Below, in pieces: positions 18,399 to 27,679 of a stretch of 64,000 nucleotides of DNA; within the stretch, counting starts at the first letter, position 1, and each line of letters starts with the position of its first letter. The notes under the pieces were generated by a model. That model searched no databases, was not told the origin of the DNA, and worked only from the letters and a program-made list of their open reading frames with translations. Source of the stretch: Mucilaginibacter polytrichastri (lineage in GTDB: Bacteria > Bacteroidota > Bacteroidia > Sphingobacteriales > Sphingobacteriaceae); contig NZ_MPPL01000001.1 in assembly GCF_001911425.1 (NCBI RefSeq), forward strand, positions 5,648,387-5,712,386, written 5' to 3'. The position numbers were made by a program, and so were the translations under genes.

Positions 18399-18674
18399 AT
18401 GAAAAGCTTGAAATTGTTAATCGCCACCGTGTTTGTAGGATTGAGCTTATTACTGGTACAGCAGGCAAAAGCCCAATGTGCCATGTGTACTGCCACTGTT
18501 GAAACCAACTCTAAAAGCGGCCATAATGAAACCAAGGGATTAAACAATGGCATTATGTACCTGTTAGCAGCGCCTTATTTGGCTGTAGGTCTTTGTGGTT
18601 GGATCTGGTACAAAAAATATCGCCGCAAGGATGTTGACCTTAACATGCTCGACCAAAAGATCCACCTGAACTAA
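18399..18674 (+). CDS. Small membrane protein with CxxC after a signal peptide, unknown function
   Basis: Protein of 91 residues: a signal peptide ending AKA (about residue 25), immediately followed by CAMC, then a short polar loop and one hydrophobic helix (about 50-70), and a basic then acidic cytoplasmic tail. I do not recognise a named family, although similar small genes occur at the end of Bacteroidota cox clusters. The exposed CxxC next to Sco and DUF420 genes suggests copper binding or thiol exchange in oxidase assembly; this is inference from context. Confidence 0.75.
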   Translation: MKSLKLLIATVFVGLSLLLVQQAKAQCAMCTATVETNSKSGHNETKGLNNGIMYLLAAPYLAVGLCGWIWYKKYRRKDVDLNMLDQKIHLN

Positions 18675-18719
18675 TAGCTGCTGCACGAGGTTTGCCTCCT
18701 CATTAACATATACCCTTAA

Positions 18720-19127
18720 ATGAGCCAAACCCCAAAATACAAAGCCATGCTTGCCGGCAAATGCCCGCGTTGCCGCAGGGGTAATATGTTTAGCGGGCCC
18801 ATGTATAGTTTTGGCACAAACAGTACCCATATTTACTGCCCGCATTGCGGAATGAAGTTTGAAATAGAACCGGGCTACTTTTATGCAGCAATGTATGTAA
18901 GCTATGCCTTAAATGTTTCGCAGTCGGTTACACTGGGTTTACTTACTTACATTATCACACAAAACAGTACTTCGCCATGGTTATACCTGGCAACAATTTT
19001 AGGTGGCTGCTTTTTGCTGGCACCGTTTAACTATCGTTATTCACGGATAATACTGCTATATTGGTTATCGCCAAAAGTACATTATCAGCCTTATTTGGAT
19101 ACAGATGATAAGCCAGGACACGCTTAA
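18720..19127 (+). CDS. DUF983 family protein
   Basis: Protein of 135 residues with two CxxC pairs (KCPRCRRGNMF and YCPHCGMKF), a zinc-ribbon-like pattern, followed by two membrane helices (about 55-85 and 88-105). This is the DUF983 layout, whose function is unknown. The next gene overlaps its end by 23 bases, so the two are probably co-translated. Confidence 0.85.
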   Translation: MSQTPKYKAMLAGKCPRCRRGNMFSGPMYSFGTNSTHIYCPHCGMKFEIEPGYFYAAMYVSYALNVSQSVTLGLLTYIITQNSTSPWLYLATILGGCFLLAPFNYRYSRIILLYWLSPKVHYQPYLDTDDKPGHA

Positions 19128-19767
19128 TTTTTTAAAAGACGTAAACCTGAATAACAGTCGCGAGTGGTTTCAGGATAATAAAGACAGATACGAGGTAGCC
19201 CGTGAAAACGTGCTAGACTTTACTGCTGCCATGATCACAGAGCTGGCCAAAACAGATCTGGGTGTTACTGATGTAGACCCCAAGAAGGCAGTAAAACGTA
19301 TCTACCGCGATATCCGTTTCAGCAAAGATAAAACCCCATATAAAAATCATTTCGGTATAGGTTTTTCATCCGTGTCTACTGCCAGTAAAGATACTACCGG
19401 TTATTACGTGCATATTATGCCCGGAGGTTCTTTTGCCGGGGGCGGATACTGGCAGCCAACTTCAGAGCATGTTAAAGCCATCCGTCAGGAAATTGATTAC
19501 AATGGTGCCGAACTGAAAAGCATTGTTGATGATCCTGAATATGTAAAACTATTTGGCGATATCAGGAATGAGAATAGCCTGAAAACCTTGCCTCGTGGTT
19601 ATGAGCCCACTCACACGGATATTAGCCTGCTTAAAATAAAGGACTTTATCGGTATGCATACTTTTACTGATGCTGCGCTCCAAAAGCCCAACAGCCCTAA
19701 AATGGTAGCCGATATATTAGCCAAAATATATCCGCTGAATGAGTTTTTAAATAATGCCATTGCTTAA
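19105..19767 (+). CDS. DUF2461 family protein (TIGR02453)
   Basis: Cytosolic protein of 220 residues. It starts LNFLKDVNLNNSREWFQDNKDRYE and contains RIYRDIRFSKDKTPYK and GYYVHIMPGGSFAGGG, the standard DUF2461 motifs. The biochemical role is unknown. It overlaps the DUF983 gene by 23 bases. Confidence 0.88.
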   Translation: MISQDTLNFLKDVNLNNSREWFQDNKDRYEVARENVLDFTAAMITELAKTDLGVTDVDPKKAVKRIYRDIRFSKDKTPYKNHFGIGFSSVSTASKDTTGYYVHIMPGGSFAGGGYWQPTSEHVKAIRQEIDYNGAELKSIVDDPEYVKLFGDIRNENSLKTLPRGYEPTHTDISLLKIKDFIGMHTFTDAALQKPNSPKMVADILAKIYPLNEFLNNAIA

Positions 19768-19780
19768 TTCTTTTAAACCC

Positions 19781-20632
19781 ATGATAAAACTCAGGTATTT
19801 ATTAATAGGCGTTGTATTATGCGCCACCATGCATTCTTGTAAGGTAATGTCTACAAAGGCATATAAATCAATGGTTGCCGAGCGCGATTCACTGTCGACC
19901 CGAACCACATCCTTAGAAGCGCAGGTAGATGAGCTTAAAGCAGATACCGCACGCATGCATCGTGCATTAGCCGAACTAAACACAAAATATAACGAACTAA
20001 ATGATGGATATAATTTGTTGAACGCAAGTTATACGCAAGCCAATAGCAAGCTCAATAAAACATCATCGCAGGTTAGCCAGCTTTCGAGCGATCTGCAAAA
20101 ACGGGAGGCCCGCTTAAAAGAGGTGGAAGATATTCTGAAACGCCGCGATGAAGCCACCAACGCACTGAAAGCAAAATTGCAGCAGGCTTTACTGGGTTTC
20201 CAGCAAAGCGGTTTATCGGTTGATATTCGCGATGGAAAGGTATATGTATCGCTGACTGATAAATTACTATTCCCATCCGGCAGTATTGTGATAGACGATA
20301 AAGGCAAGGCGGCTTTAAAGCAGGTAGCCGTAGTGTTAAATAAAGAACCGAATATTAACCTGGCTATTGAAGGCCATACCGATGATAAGAAGGTGCTTAA
20401 CCTGGGCCAGATTAAAGACAACTGGGATCTTAGCGTATTGCGCGCCACATCGGTAAGCAGGTACATGGTAGAGACCGAAAATATGGACCCTAAACGTATT
20501 ACAGCCACTGGTAAGGGCCAATACCAACCCATTGACCCGGCTAATACCCCCGAAGCCCGTGCCCGTAACCGCCGCATAGAAATTGTGCTGACGCCCAAAC
20601 TGGATGAGCTGTACAATTTAATTACAAAATAA
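19781..20632 (+). CDS. OmpA family lipoprotein with coiled coil
   Basis: Outer-membrane lipoprotein of about 283 residues. A lipobox (TMHSC) ends the signal peptide; a long coiled coil with heptads follows (about residues 30-135), then an OmpA C-terminal peptidoglycan-binding domain (SGSIVIDDKGKAALKQVA, IEGHTDDKKV, ARNRRIEIVL). It probably tethers the outer membrane to the cell wall. I chose ATG 19781 over an upstream in-frame ATG at 19754 because only the former gives a normal signal peptide. The 19754 start would overlap the DUF2461 gene. Confidence 0.9.
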   Translation: MIKLRYLLIGVVLCATMHSCKVMSTKAYKSMVAERDSLSTRTTSLEAQVDELKADTARMHRALAELNTKYNELNDGYNLLNASYTQANSKLNKTSSQVSQLSSDLQKREARLKEVEDILKRRDEATNALKAKLQQALLGFQQSGLSVDIRDGKVYVSLTDKLLFPSGSIVIDDKGKAALKQVAVVLNKEPNINLAIEGHTDDKKVLNLGQIKDNWDLSVLRATSVSRYMVETENMDPKRITATGKGQYQPIDPANTPEARARNRRIEIVLTPKLDELYNLITK

Positions 20633-20636
20633 TTGA

Positions 20637-20666
20637 AAGCCCCTGCTACAAAGCAGGGGCTTTTTT
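20637..20666 (+). terminator. Intrinsic terminator after the OmpA-like gene
   Basis: AAGCCCCTGCT (20637-20647) pairs with AGCAGGGGCTT (20652-20662) across a 4-base loop, followed by T residues. Confidence 0.9.
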
Positions 20667-20679
20667 GTTAATATGCGAT

Positions 20680-21456
20680 ATGAAAACATACGCCATCATA
20701 TCAGACATACATGGAAATCTGCATGCCCTGCTGGCCGTTTTAAGAGATATTAAAGCGCGCGAGATCGAAACGATAATCAACCTGGGGGATCACTTTTACG
20801 GTGCCTTAGAACCCGAAGGAGTGGCCGAGATACTGCGTGAAAATCCGATGATCAATATTCGTGGTAATACAGACCGCGCCATACTGGAAAGTCTGGAACG
20901 CGATGGCATGAAATCTGAAAAACCCGAAATGGAACGGGTTAAAGGAGAGATCTCTGAGAAAACCATTGAATGGATCAAAGCACTGCCGTTAACTGCTACC
21001 TGCGATAATGTTTTCTTTATTTGCCACGGCACTCCCGAATGCGATAACGAATACCTGCTGGAAGAAGTAACTGCCAATGGCGTATTTGTGTACAACGATG
21101 AAGATTTAATAGAGAAGGTAAAAGACATTAAAGAGCGCATTATCCTCTGCGGTCACTCGCATGTAAACCGTACCATCTATCTATCAAATGATAAAATAAT
21201 CCTGAACCCCGGCAGTGTAGGCTTGCCAGCTTATTTGGGTTCCGAAAAATATGAGCACCGTTTTGCCATGGAATCCATGACACCGCACGCCAAATATGCC
21301 ATAGTATACGTAAGCGGCGACCATGTGGATATAGAGCAGGTACAGATAACCTACGATTGGAAAACAGCATCTGAAATGGCCCGCAGCAACGGCAACCCCA
21401 ACTGGGCCGAGTTTCTGCTCCACGGCAGGATGCCGAAAGATTTGAGAGTGGGGTAG
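20680..21456 (+). CDS. Metallophosphoesterase family protein
   Basis: Cytosolic calcineurin-like phosphoesterase of 258 residues, YfcE/MJ0936-like. Metal-binding motifs are in order: SDIHGN (D and H), NLGDHF, GNTD, CHGTP, and CGHSHVN; the family ending ILNPGSVGLP is present. The substrate is not indicated. An upstream in-frame TTG at 20665 falls within the terminator, so ATG 20680 is used. It is the last gene before the insertion sequence. Confidence 0.88.
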   Translation: MKTYAIISDIHGNLHALLAVLRDIKAREIETIINLGDHFYGALEPEGVAEILRENPMINIRGNTDRAILESLERDGMKSEKPEMERVKGEISEKTIEWIKALPLTATCDNVFFICHGTPECDNEYLLEEVTANGVFVYNDEDLIEKVKDIKERIILCGHSHVNRTIYLSNDKIILNPGSVGLPAYLGSEKYEHRFAMESMTPHAKYAIVYVSGDHVDIEQVQITYDWKTASEMARSNGNPNWAEFLLHGRMPKDLRVG

Positions 21457-21503
21457 AGATAGTTTAGTAGCGGTAGCAGTCGTTCCACACAACGCGTCAT
21501 TGC

Positions 21504-22575
21504 TGTAAAGGTCAAGTAATTCGGTAACAGAATTAGCTTTATACAATTAAAGCTAACGTTATGCGGAACATTAATAATGACCTCACCTTAAAACGGAACT
21601 ATTTAAGTAAATATCGTTTTCTAATTGGAGAGTATGAACAGGTAAAGCGCGGGGAGCACCCTGTATTCAGATTTGCCAAAGATTTCTATTTGGCTCATGA
21701 TACAGATGCAAGGGCTTTTTTAAAGTATTACAATCTTTTCAAACAGTCTGGTAATGAAAATGATCTGTTGCCAGGCAAGCGCGGACCTAAGTATGGGAAC
21801 CGCAGGCCATCTGATGAAGATGAGCAGCAGATATTAAACCTTCGGGACCGGGGTTGCAATAAGTTTGAGATCACGAATCAACTTAAACAGAAATCAAATA
21901 ACTTTACACCATCACCATCAGGGGTATACAACGTCCTGAAGCGGCATAACCGGAATCGTTTAAAGCCGGCAGACCGGGAATTAAAGGTAAAGATCATTAA
22001 GGAACGTATGGGCCAGTTAGGGCATATCGACTGTCATCACTTAAGCAAAAGTGTGATCAGGGGGCAAAACAGGAAGCTTTATCTGCTGTGTGTGCTGGAT
22101 GATTATTCACGCGTAGCCTGGGCGCAGGTGATGGAGGACATCACCGCACTAACCACCATGTTTACTGCTATGCATTGCATGCAGGCAATCAAAAGAGAGT
22201 TCGGTATCCAGTTCGAGGAAATGATCGCAGATAACGGGCCTGAATTTGGGCCAGCTGGCAGTCAAAACAAAAACAAGCACCCGTTTGAAAGAATGCTAAT
22301 GGAAACCGGCATTAAACGCCGTTACATGAAACCCTACAGGCCACAAACCAACGGCAAGGTTGAACGCTTTTGGAGGACATTAAAAGAAGATCTTATCGAA
22401 GAAACAGATTTTGATACCCTGCAAGAGTTAGAAGACGAATTGTTAAAATATCTTGTTTATTACAATTGGGAAAGACCGCATCAAGGCATTAACGGCAAAA
22501 AACCTATCGAAATGTGCACCCTAAACAACAAATAATAAATACCTAATTCTGTTACCGAATTACATAACCCTTACA
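21504..22575 (+). mobile_element. IS481-type insertion sequence, complete
   Basis: The ends are inverted repeats of 33 bases, left 21504-21536 and right 22543-22575, identical at 30 positions including a perfect inner 21. They begin TGT and end ACA, as in the IS481 family. A 5-bp target duplication ATTGC flanks both ends (21499-21503 and 22576-22580). The joined flanks read CGTCATTGCGAGG...GAAGCAATC, the arm of a palindromic intergenic repeat, so the element landed inside that repeat. One intact transposase gene. The very similar ends suggest a recent insertion. Confidence 0.92.
21561..22535 (+). CDS. IS481-family DDE transposase
   Basis: Transposase of 324 residues. An N-terminal helix-turn-helix region (about 20-140, with GPKYGNRRPSDEDEQQIL) is followed by the integrase-core domain with the DDE triad: Asp in LGHIDCHHL, Asp in IADNGPEFG and Glu in NGKVERFWRTLKEDL. 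The tail NWERPHQGINGKKP is typical of IS481/IS3-like elements. The frame is intact and fills the element. Confidence 0.92.
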   Translation: MRNINNDLTLKRNYLSKYRFLIGEYEQVKRGEHPVFRFAKDFYLAHDTDARAFLKYYNLFKQSGNENDLLPGKRGPKYGNRRPSDEDEQQILNLRDRGCNKFEITNQLKQKSNNFTPSPSGVYNVLKRHNRNRLKPADRELKVKIIKERMGQLGHIDCHHLSKSVIRGQNRKLYLLCVLDDYSRVAWAQVMEDITALTTMFTAMHCMQAIKREFGIQFEEMIADNGPEFGPAGSQNKNKHPFERMLMETGIKRRYMKPYRPQTNGKVERFWRTLKEDLIEETDFDTLQELEDELLKYLVYYNWERPHQGINGKKPIEMCTLNNK

Positions 22576-22940
22576 ATTGCGAGGTACGAAGCAATCTCAG
22601 ACCTATTATTACTAATCTCAATAACGCAGAAAATCCATTTTACATTAGGAATGGTAACGTTTAATGAATCGTCAGTGGATGTCAATTTCTTTTTCTCTCA
22701 AAAGCAAAGTGACACAAAGAAAAAGTCGTGGCTGCTCAATTTTCTTTGAAAGTGTGTGCTTTGGCTAATGTGTAGCCATCCGAAAATTAAGATGCCACAA
22801 TTATTAGCTTATTAAAGGTTCTTCGGGACAGTTTCTTAACAAGTATTAAAAATTTGTCAATTGCGAACAATGGCGTGGCAATCTCGTCGTATACTAATTA
22901 AGCGACGAGATTGCTTCGTGCCCCGCAATTATAGATGGAA
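22576..22940. other. Intergenic region after the insertion sequence
   Basis: No gene is supported. It starts with the remaining half of the interrupted palindromic repeat (22576-22600). A second palindromic repeat lies at 22858-22930 and is listed separately. The stretch between is A/T-rich and carries no recognisable motif. Confidence 0.55.
22858..22930. repeat. Palindromic intergenic repeat
   Basis: GCAATCTCGTCG (22878-22889) pairs with CGACGAGATTGC (22903-22914); outer arms with ATTGCG and CACGAAGCAAT-like sequence extend the palindrome. It belongs to the same family as the sequence interrupted by the insertion element. Confidence 0.7.
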
Positions 22941-23489
22941 TTAAAAAGGGCTCACAAAGTCAGCAAATGCAGGCAGCAATTCATCTTTCGGCGAAAGCAA
23001 TACCTCTGTATCTGCAATACCCCAGCCGATACCCAATGATGGATCATTCCAGATCACGCCAATTTCTGATGCTTTATCGTAGAAGTTGGTTACCTTGTAA
23101 GTAAAAATGGTATTATCTTCCAGCGTTGCAAAACCATGCAAAAAGCCGGGCGGTACCCAAAATTGTTTATGGTTATCGCCGCTCAATTCGATGCTCACAT
23201 GTTGGCCGTATGTTGGCGAATTTTTGCGGATATCGACAGCAATATCTAATACGCTGCCTTTTAATACGCGTACTAACTTACCTTGTGCAAATGGATTAGC
23301 CTGGCCGTGTAACCCACGTAGCGCACCTTTTTGAGAGAATGATTGGTTATCCTGCACAAAATCTGCGGTGATGCCTATGTCGGCAAATTTTTGCTTGTTA
23401 TAGCTTTCGTAAAAATAACCTCGGTCATCCGGAAAAATGCGTGGTTCAAGTATCAGTAAGCCTTCAATGGCAGTGGTTGTAACAGTCAT
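22941..23489 (-). CDS. rfbC: dTDP-4-dehydrorhamnose 3,5-epimerase
   Basis: Cupin-fold epimerase of 182 residues in the dTDP-rhamnose pathway for surface polysaccharide. Family motifs: FPDDRGYFYESYN, QDNQSFSQKGALRGLH with the catalytic His, KLVRVLKGSVLDIAVD, FWVPPGFLHGF, and YKVTNFYDKASEIGVIWNDPSLGIGW with the second catalytic region. Length is normal. The other rhamnose genes are not in this window. It lies 3 bases after the DUF4286 gene on the same strand. Confidence 0.95.
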   Translation of the reverse strand: MTVTTTAIEGLLILEPRIFPDDRGYFYESYNKQKFADIGITADFVQDNQSFSQKGALRGLHGQANPFAQGKLVRVLKGSVLDIAVDIRKNSPTYGQHVSIELSGDNHKQFWVPPGFLHGFATLEDNTIFTYKVTNFYDKASEIGVIWNDPSLGIGWGIADTEVLLSPKDELLPAFADFVSPF

Positions 23490-23492
23490 AAG

Positions 23493-23795
23493 TTAGTTTA
23501 TTTGCTCCATTAACGTATTAAACAATACAAAGCGGTTTTCGAATTGCTGGTTATGGGCAATATGTAGCGGGTTCATGTGGTAAAGCATAAAATGCTCATG
23601 TTTATCCACATGGTCTGTAAAATACTGGATGCAGTAGGTAACGCCTTCATTGGGCGAATTAAGCACCCTTAATATCTGGTGCGATTGGAAATCGCCGGTG
23701 GCAATAATATTAGCAATATGGTTTTCTTTTACCCATGCAAGCCATTGCTCGTGGATGCCTTCGTCAACAACAAAGGTTTCGTTATAAATGATCAT
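23493..23795 (-). CDS. DUF4286 family protein
   Basis: Small cytosolic protein of 100 residues (MIIYNETFVVDEGIHEQWLAWVKENH), matching DUF4286, which resembles small ferredoxin-like dimeric domains. The function is unknown. ATG 23795 is preferred over an upstream in-frame GTG at 23801. It lies between the TPR gene (17 bases upstream) and rfbC (3 bases downstream), so the three form one operon. Confidence 0.82.
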   Translation of the reverse strand: MIIYNETFVVDEGIHEQWLAWVKENHIANIIATGDFQSHQILRVLNSPNEGVTYCIQYFTDHVDKHEHFMLYHMNPLHIAHNQQFENRFVLFNTLMEQIN

Positions 23796-23812
23796 TAGCA
23801 CAAAAATATAAA

Positions 23813-25624
23813 TTAAGATGAACTGTCGGGCTTATCTCCGCGTAATAATCTGAAACGTTTACGGGCCTCATTTATCCACAAGCTGCCGGGATAATCTGTG
23901 ATAATTTTTTGATAGTAAGTTTTAGCCTGCGCCTTGTCGTTTAATTGGTTATCATAAATATCGCCCAGCATGTAAACAGCATCATCGGCCCATAAGTCAA
24001 ACTTGTGGGTTTCGGCAATTTGTTTAAGCGCGGTAATGGCTGTTTGATAATCTTTTTGCTGTATATAAATGCGTGCCCTGGCCATCAGGATATCATCTGC
24101 CAGTGAGTTGCCCGGATATTTTTTATCGATGCTATCCAATGTGATCAGCGCTTTTTGGGGTTGCTCTTTAAAGATCCACAGATCGGCACGGGCGTACATA
24201 CGCAGGGCATTGCCGGTGGTATCAAACGTGGTATTATCGGTAATCATGAGCGACAGGTTAAGCGCATCATTGGCTATGAGTTGCGAGGTGGCTGCTTTTA
24301 AAACATCCAGCTGGCCTTTGGCCCAAACAAAATCGCCGGTATAGTAAGCCAGCTTAGCATTACGAAAGGTAGCGTCCTGCCCAACAGGCGTACCCGGATT
24401 AGCTTTCTCTACCTGGCTGTAAATCAAAGTGGCTTCCCAGGGCTGGTTGTCCATCAGGTAAATATCACCCAGATCTAACTTGGACGACGATACTGTACCC
24501 GGCCGCGTACCGGCTATATTGATGGTTTCTAACAGTAGTTTTTCGGCATCTTTATATTTGTGCAGTTTAAACGCCTGCAGGTTAGCCAGCTTTTGCATGG
24601 CAAAGGCCGTGCTGCCGTTGCGGCCAAATTCGTTCAATAAAGAAAGGTAATCTTGCTCAAGGCCCAGCAAATCGGCCTCTGTGTATTTGCCCGAGGTGAT
24701 CTTTTGATTTTTAACATCTATCAGGTCAATTTTAGATGGAATGTAAAATGGGTCATCTTTAGTGCCTTCGAGGATGAAGTTATACCCGCGTATAGCTTCA
24801 TCATAAGCGCCTAAGCTGGCCAGTGTACGGCTTAGGTCGTAGATACTGCTGCCTTTATCATTGCGCCGGCGGCTTAGGGCTAAAGCCTGGTTAAGCGCCT
24901 GGTCGTATTGCTTTTGCTGCATGTACTGCCAGGTAAGCAGGTCGGCGTAAATGGTTGCCTCCGGTTGTTTCTGGATGCGTTTTAGTAATTCAAACTTCAA
25001 CACGTTATAATCACCCTCGCCCTCATAGGCTGTTGCGAAAATATTTTCGGCCTGGTTTAAATAACCGGGGTTGGCCGGTAAAAAGTTAAGATACTCATTG
25101 GTTAATGCTTCCTTATCGCGCTTGTAACGGTACAGGCTGATGAGTTCGAGCGCATATAATTGATCATTATGCAGCAGCTTGCGGCCTTGCAAAAATATTT
25201 TGATGGCATAATCTGCATTTTCAGACTGGTAAAACTGCGCTGCCAGGTTACCTATAATGCCCTGGTCGGCGGGTAGGTTTTTAACCAGGTTGTCATAAGC
25301 TTCATCTGCTTTAGCGGTATTGCCCTGTTCGCGGTATATGCGGCCAAGCGCAATGGTGTACTGGTAATCGGCGGGGTGCTTACGGAGAAGTTTTTTGGTA
25401 ATGCTCTCGGCTTCGTCAAATTTTTTGAGGCCAATGAGGCTGTTTACGTAATAGCTGAAATAATTCTCGTTATCCTGTTTGTAAAGTTTCTGATAGATAT
25501 CGAACGCTTTTTGCTGCTCGCCGTTAAGATTATATTGCTGGGCAAGCTGCAAATCACTGCTTTGTGCCAGCACCTTTATACAGGTAAACAGGCTTATGGC
25601 TATTAATGCGTAAAATCGCTTCAT
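23813..25624 (-). CDS. Tetratricopeptide-repeat protein, exported
   Basis: Protein of 603 residues with a signal peptide (about 1-20, ending VLAQS) and many TPR-type helix pairs over its full length, for example AFDIYQKLYKQDNENYFSYYVNS, EAESITKKLLRKHPADYQYTI and TAITALKQIAETHKFDLWADDAVYMLGDIYD. The last section resembles YbgF/BamD-like repeats (KTYYQKIITDYPGSLWINEARKRFR). It is probably a periplasmic scaffold for an envelope complex. TATTTTTG on the - strand (25631-25638) could be its -7 promoter element. Confidence 0.88.
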   Translation of the reverse strand: MKRFYALIAISLFTCIKVLAQSSDLQLAQQYNLNGEQQKAFDIYQKLYKQDNENYFSYYVNSLIGLKKFDEAESITKKLLRKHPADYQYTIALGRIYREQGNTAKADEAYDNLVKNLPADQGIIGNLAAQFYQSENADYAIKIFLQGRKLLHNDQLYALELISLYRYKRDKEALTNEYLNFLPANPGYLNQAENIFATAYEGEGDYNVLKFELLKRIQKQPEATIYADLLTWQYMQQKQYDQALNQALALSRRRNDKGSSIYDLSRTLASLGAYDEAIRGYNFILEGTKDDPFYIPSKIDLIDVKNQKITSGKYTEADLLGLEQDYLSLLNEFGRNGSTAFAMQKLANLQAFKLHKYKDAEKLLLETINIAGTRPGTVSSSKLDLGDIYLMDNQPWEATLIYSQVEKANPGTPVGQDATFRNAKLAYYTGDFVWAKGQLDVLKAATSQLIANDALNLSLMITDNTTFDTTGNALRMYARADLWIFKEQPQKALITLDSIDKKYPGNSLADDILMARARIYIQQKDYQTAITALKQIAETHKFDLWADDAVYMLGDIYDNQLNDKAQAKTYYQKIITDYPGSLWINEARKRFRLLRGDKPDSSS

Positions 25625-25772
25625 TCAAATCAAAAATACTTAATAAATGCAATACATTCATCTGTAATTAATAACGCCATAAACGGGTAAAATTGTAGTG
25701 ACAATTTTGTAGCTAATGATTAAATTTACCTAATTTGACCTAATTGAATACGAGCAGAGCCGTTAGTGCAAC

Positions 25773-27668
25773 ATGATAAACCATTTTAAATTATTTTTTC
25801 TAAGCCTTATAATTATCGCTATAAGCTCGTGTAAGCAACAACAGGTTAGGCAAATACCCGTGCGCGATTTCTTTAAAACGCCGGAGAAAACATTCTTTAA
25901 ACTATCGCCGGATGGTAAGTATATATCTTATTTAAAACCCTATAAGGAGAAGCAGAACCTGTTTGTTAAATCGCTGGCAGATGGCAAGGAAGTAATGGCA
26001 ACTTCTTTTACCGACTACGGTATCCGCGATTACTCATGGACGTATAATAACCAGATTGTGCTAAGCCAGGACATTATTGCTTTAGACCAGTTTAAGGTTT
26101 ATGCCATTGATATAGCCACGTTTAAATTGCGCGAAGTACTTTCGCTGGGCACTAACGTGAGGCTTAGGGTATTGAACAGGGGGCGGTTTAATCCCGATAT
26201 TATTACCTGTAGTTTAAACAAACGCGACCCGGCAAATGCCGATGTTTACCGTTTAAATATCCGCACCGGCGAACTAAAACCATACCTCATAAACCCCGGT
26301 AATATAACCGATTGGTTTCCTGATGCTGATGGTAAAATAAGGCTGGTGCAAGCCTCTGACGGGGTAAACAGAACCATCTTATTTCGTAAGGATGAAAATA
26401 CCACGTTTAAGCCCATTATTGTAAGCAATTTTAAGGATATGGTGCAGCCTATTGCGTTTACCGGCACCAAAAATAACTTCTACGCGCTATCAAACATAAA
26501 CCGCGACAAAGCAGCACTGGTTGAAATAAATGCCGAGAACGGGCACGAAGAAAAGGTGCTTTTTGCAACTCCGCGTGGCGACGTGGAAGATTGGGGCTAC
26601 TCTAAAAAGAGCAAGCAAATAGAATATGTTGCCTGGAATGATGATAAGCCGCAGATTCACTTTTTAAGTAATGATGCACAGCGCCTTTACAATACGCTTA
26701 TTAGGCAATTGCCGGGCAACGATGTAAAGGTAGCCGACAGGGACAGCGCCGAACAAAAATTTATTATCAGCAGCAGTACTGATACCAACCCCGGCTCGTT
26801 TTACCTGTATGAAAGCGATACGCAAAAATTAACCAAATTGGGCGATGTAAACTCGGATATTAAGCCTGACGAACTTTGCGGAATGAAACCTGTGAGCTTT
26901 AAAGCGTCTGATGGGCTAAATATTAAAGGATATTTAACCCTGCCACAGGGAGATAAAAATACAAACCTGCCTGTGGTAGTTTTGCTGTTGCGAAATAATT
27001 TGTGGAGCAGAACCAGCTGGGGGTATAACGCCGAAGCGCAGTTTTTGGCTAATAGGGGTTATGCTGTTTTCCAGATAAATTACCGTGGCTGCATGGGCTA
27101 TGGCAAGGCTTTTCATAGCGCCGGCTTTAAGCAGGTGGGAGGTAAAGTACAGCAGGATATTACCGATGGCGTACATTGGTTAATTAATCAAAAAATAGCC
27201 AATCCTAAGAAGATAGCGATGTTTGGCAGCGGCTTCGGTGGTTTCTCGGCCCTTTATGGCATGTCATTCCATCCCGAACTTTATAATTGCGGGGTGATAC
27301 AATACGGCCTCATTAACTTTTTTACTTATATTAAAGATGCACCGCCGTTTTTAAAGCCCTATTTAAAAATGACCTATGAAATGGTGGGCAACCCCGAAAC
27401 AGATGCCGACCAGTTGCGGGCTATATCGCCGGTGTTTCATGCTGATAAAATTAAGGCTCCTTTGCTGATATTTCAGGGTGCTAAAGACCCGCGGGCAAAC
27501 ATTAGCGAACTTAACCAATACGTGCGCGAGTTGAAGCGGCGTAATGTGGCGGTTACTTATGTGCTTAAAGAAAACGAGCGGACTTATTTCCGCAGCGAAC
27601 ATAACCGTACCCAGATGTACACCGATATAGAAAAATATCTGGATGATAATATGCATGGGAAACCATAA
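25773..27668 (+). CDS. S9-peptidase-like lipoprotein lacking catalytic Ser and His (pseudoenzyme)
   Basis: Prolyl-oligopeptidase-fold protein of 631 residues. A signal peptide with lipobox ISSC (Cys about 20) leads into a beta-propeller (about 40-380) and an alpha/beta-hydrolase domain (about 400-630). The nucleophile motif GxSxGG reads GSGFGG, with Gly 487 at the serine position. The motif usually reading KENEGHGF reads KENERTYF, with Thr 604 at the His position. Only the Asp (572, GAKDPR) of the triad remains. The fold is otherwise complete, so the protein is probably a binding or sensing module rather than a protease. It is 11 bases upstream of a sensor kinase gene. Confidence 0.85.
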   Translation: MINHFKLFFLSLIIIAISSCKQQQVRQIPVRDFFKTPEKTFFKLSPDGKYISYLKPYKEKQNLFVKSLADGKEVMATSFTDYGIRDYSWTYNNQIVLSQDIIALDQFKVYAIDIATFKLREVLSLGTNVRLRVLNRGRFNPDIITCSLNKRDPANADVYRLNIRTGELKPYLINPGNITDWFPDADGKIRLVQASDGVNRTILFRKDENTTFKPIIVSNFKDMVQPIAFTGTKNNFYALSNINRDKAALVEINAENGHEEKVLFATPRGDVEDWGYSKKSKQIEYVAWNDDKPQIHFLSNDAQRLYNTLIRQLPGNDVKVADRDSAEQKFIISSSTDTNPGSFYLYESDTQKLTKLGDVNSDIKPDELCGMKPVSFKASDGLNIKGYLTLPQGDKNTNLPVVVLLLRNNLWSRTSWGYNAEAQFLANRGYAVFQINYRGCMGYGKAFHSAGFKQVGGKVQQDITDGVHWLINQKIANPKKIAMFGSGFGGFSALYGMSFHPELYNCGVIQYGLINFFTYIKDAPPFLKPYLKMTYEMVGNPETDADQLRAISPVFHADKIKAPLLIFQGAKDPRANISELNQYVRELKRRNVAVTYVLKENERTYFRSEHNRTQMYTDIEKYLDDNMHGKP

Positions 27669-27679
27669 CCTTGTAGTTG

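Noticed and set aside
22600-22860. Possible gene remnant after the insertion sequence
   Set aside because: A/T-rich with stop codons in all frames; nothing recognisable in translation.
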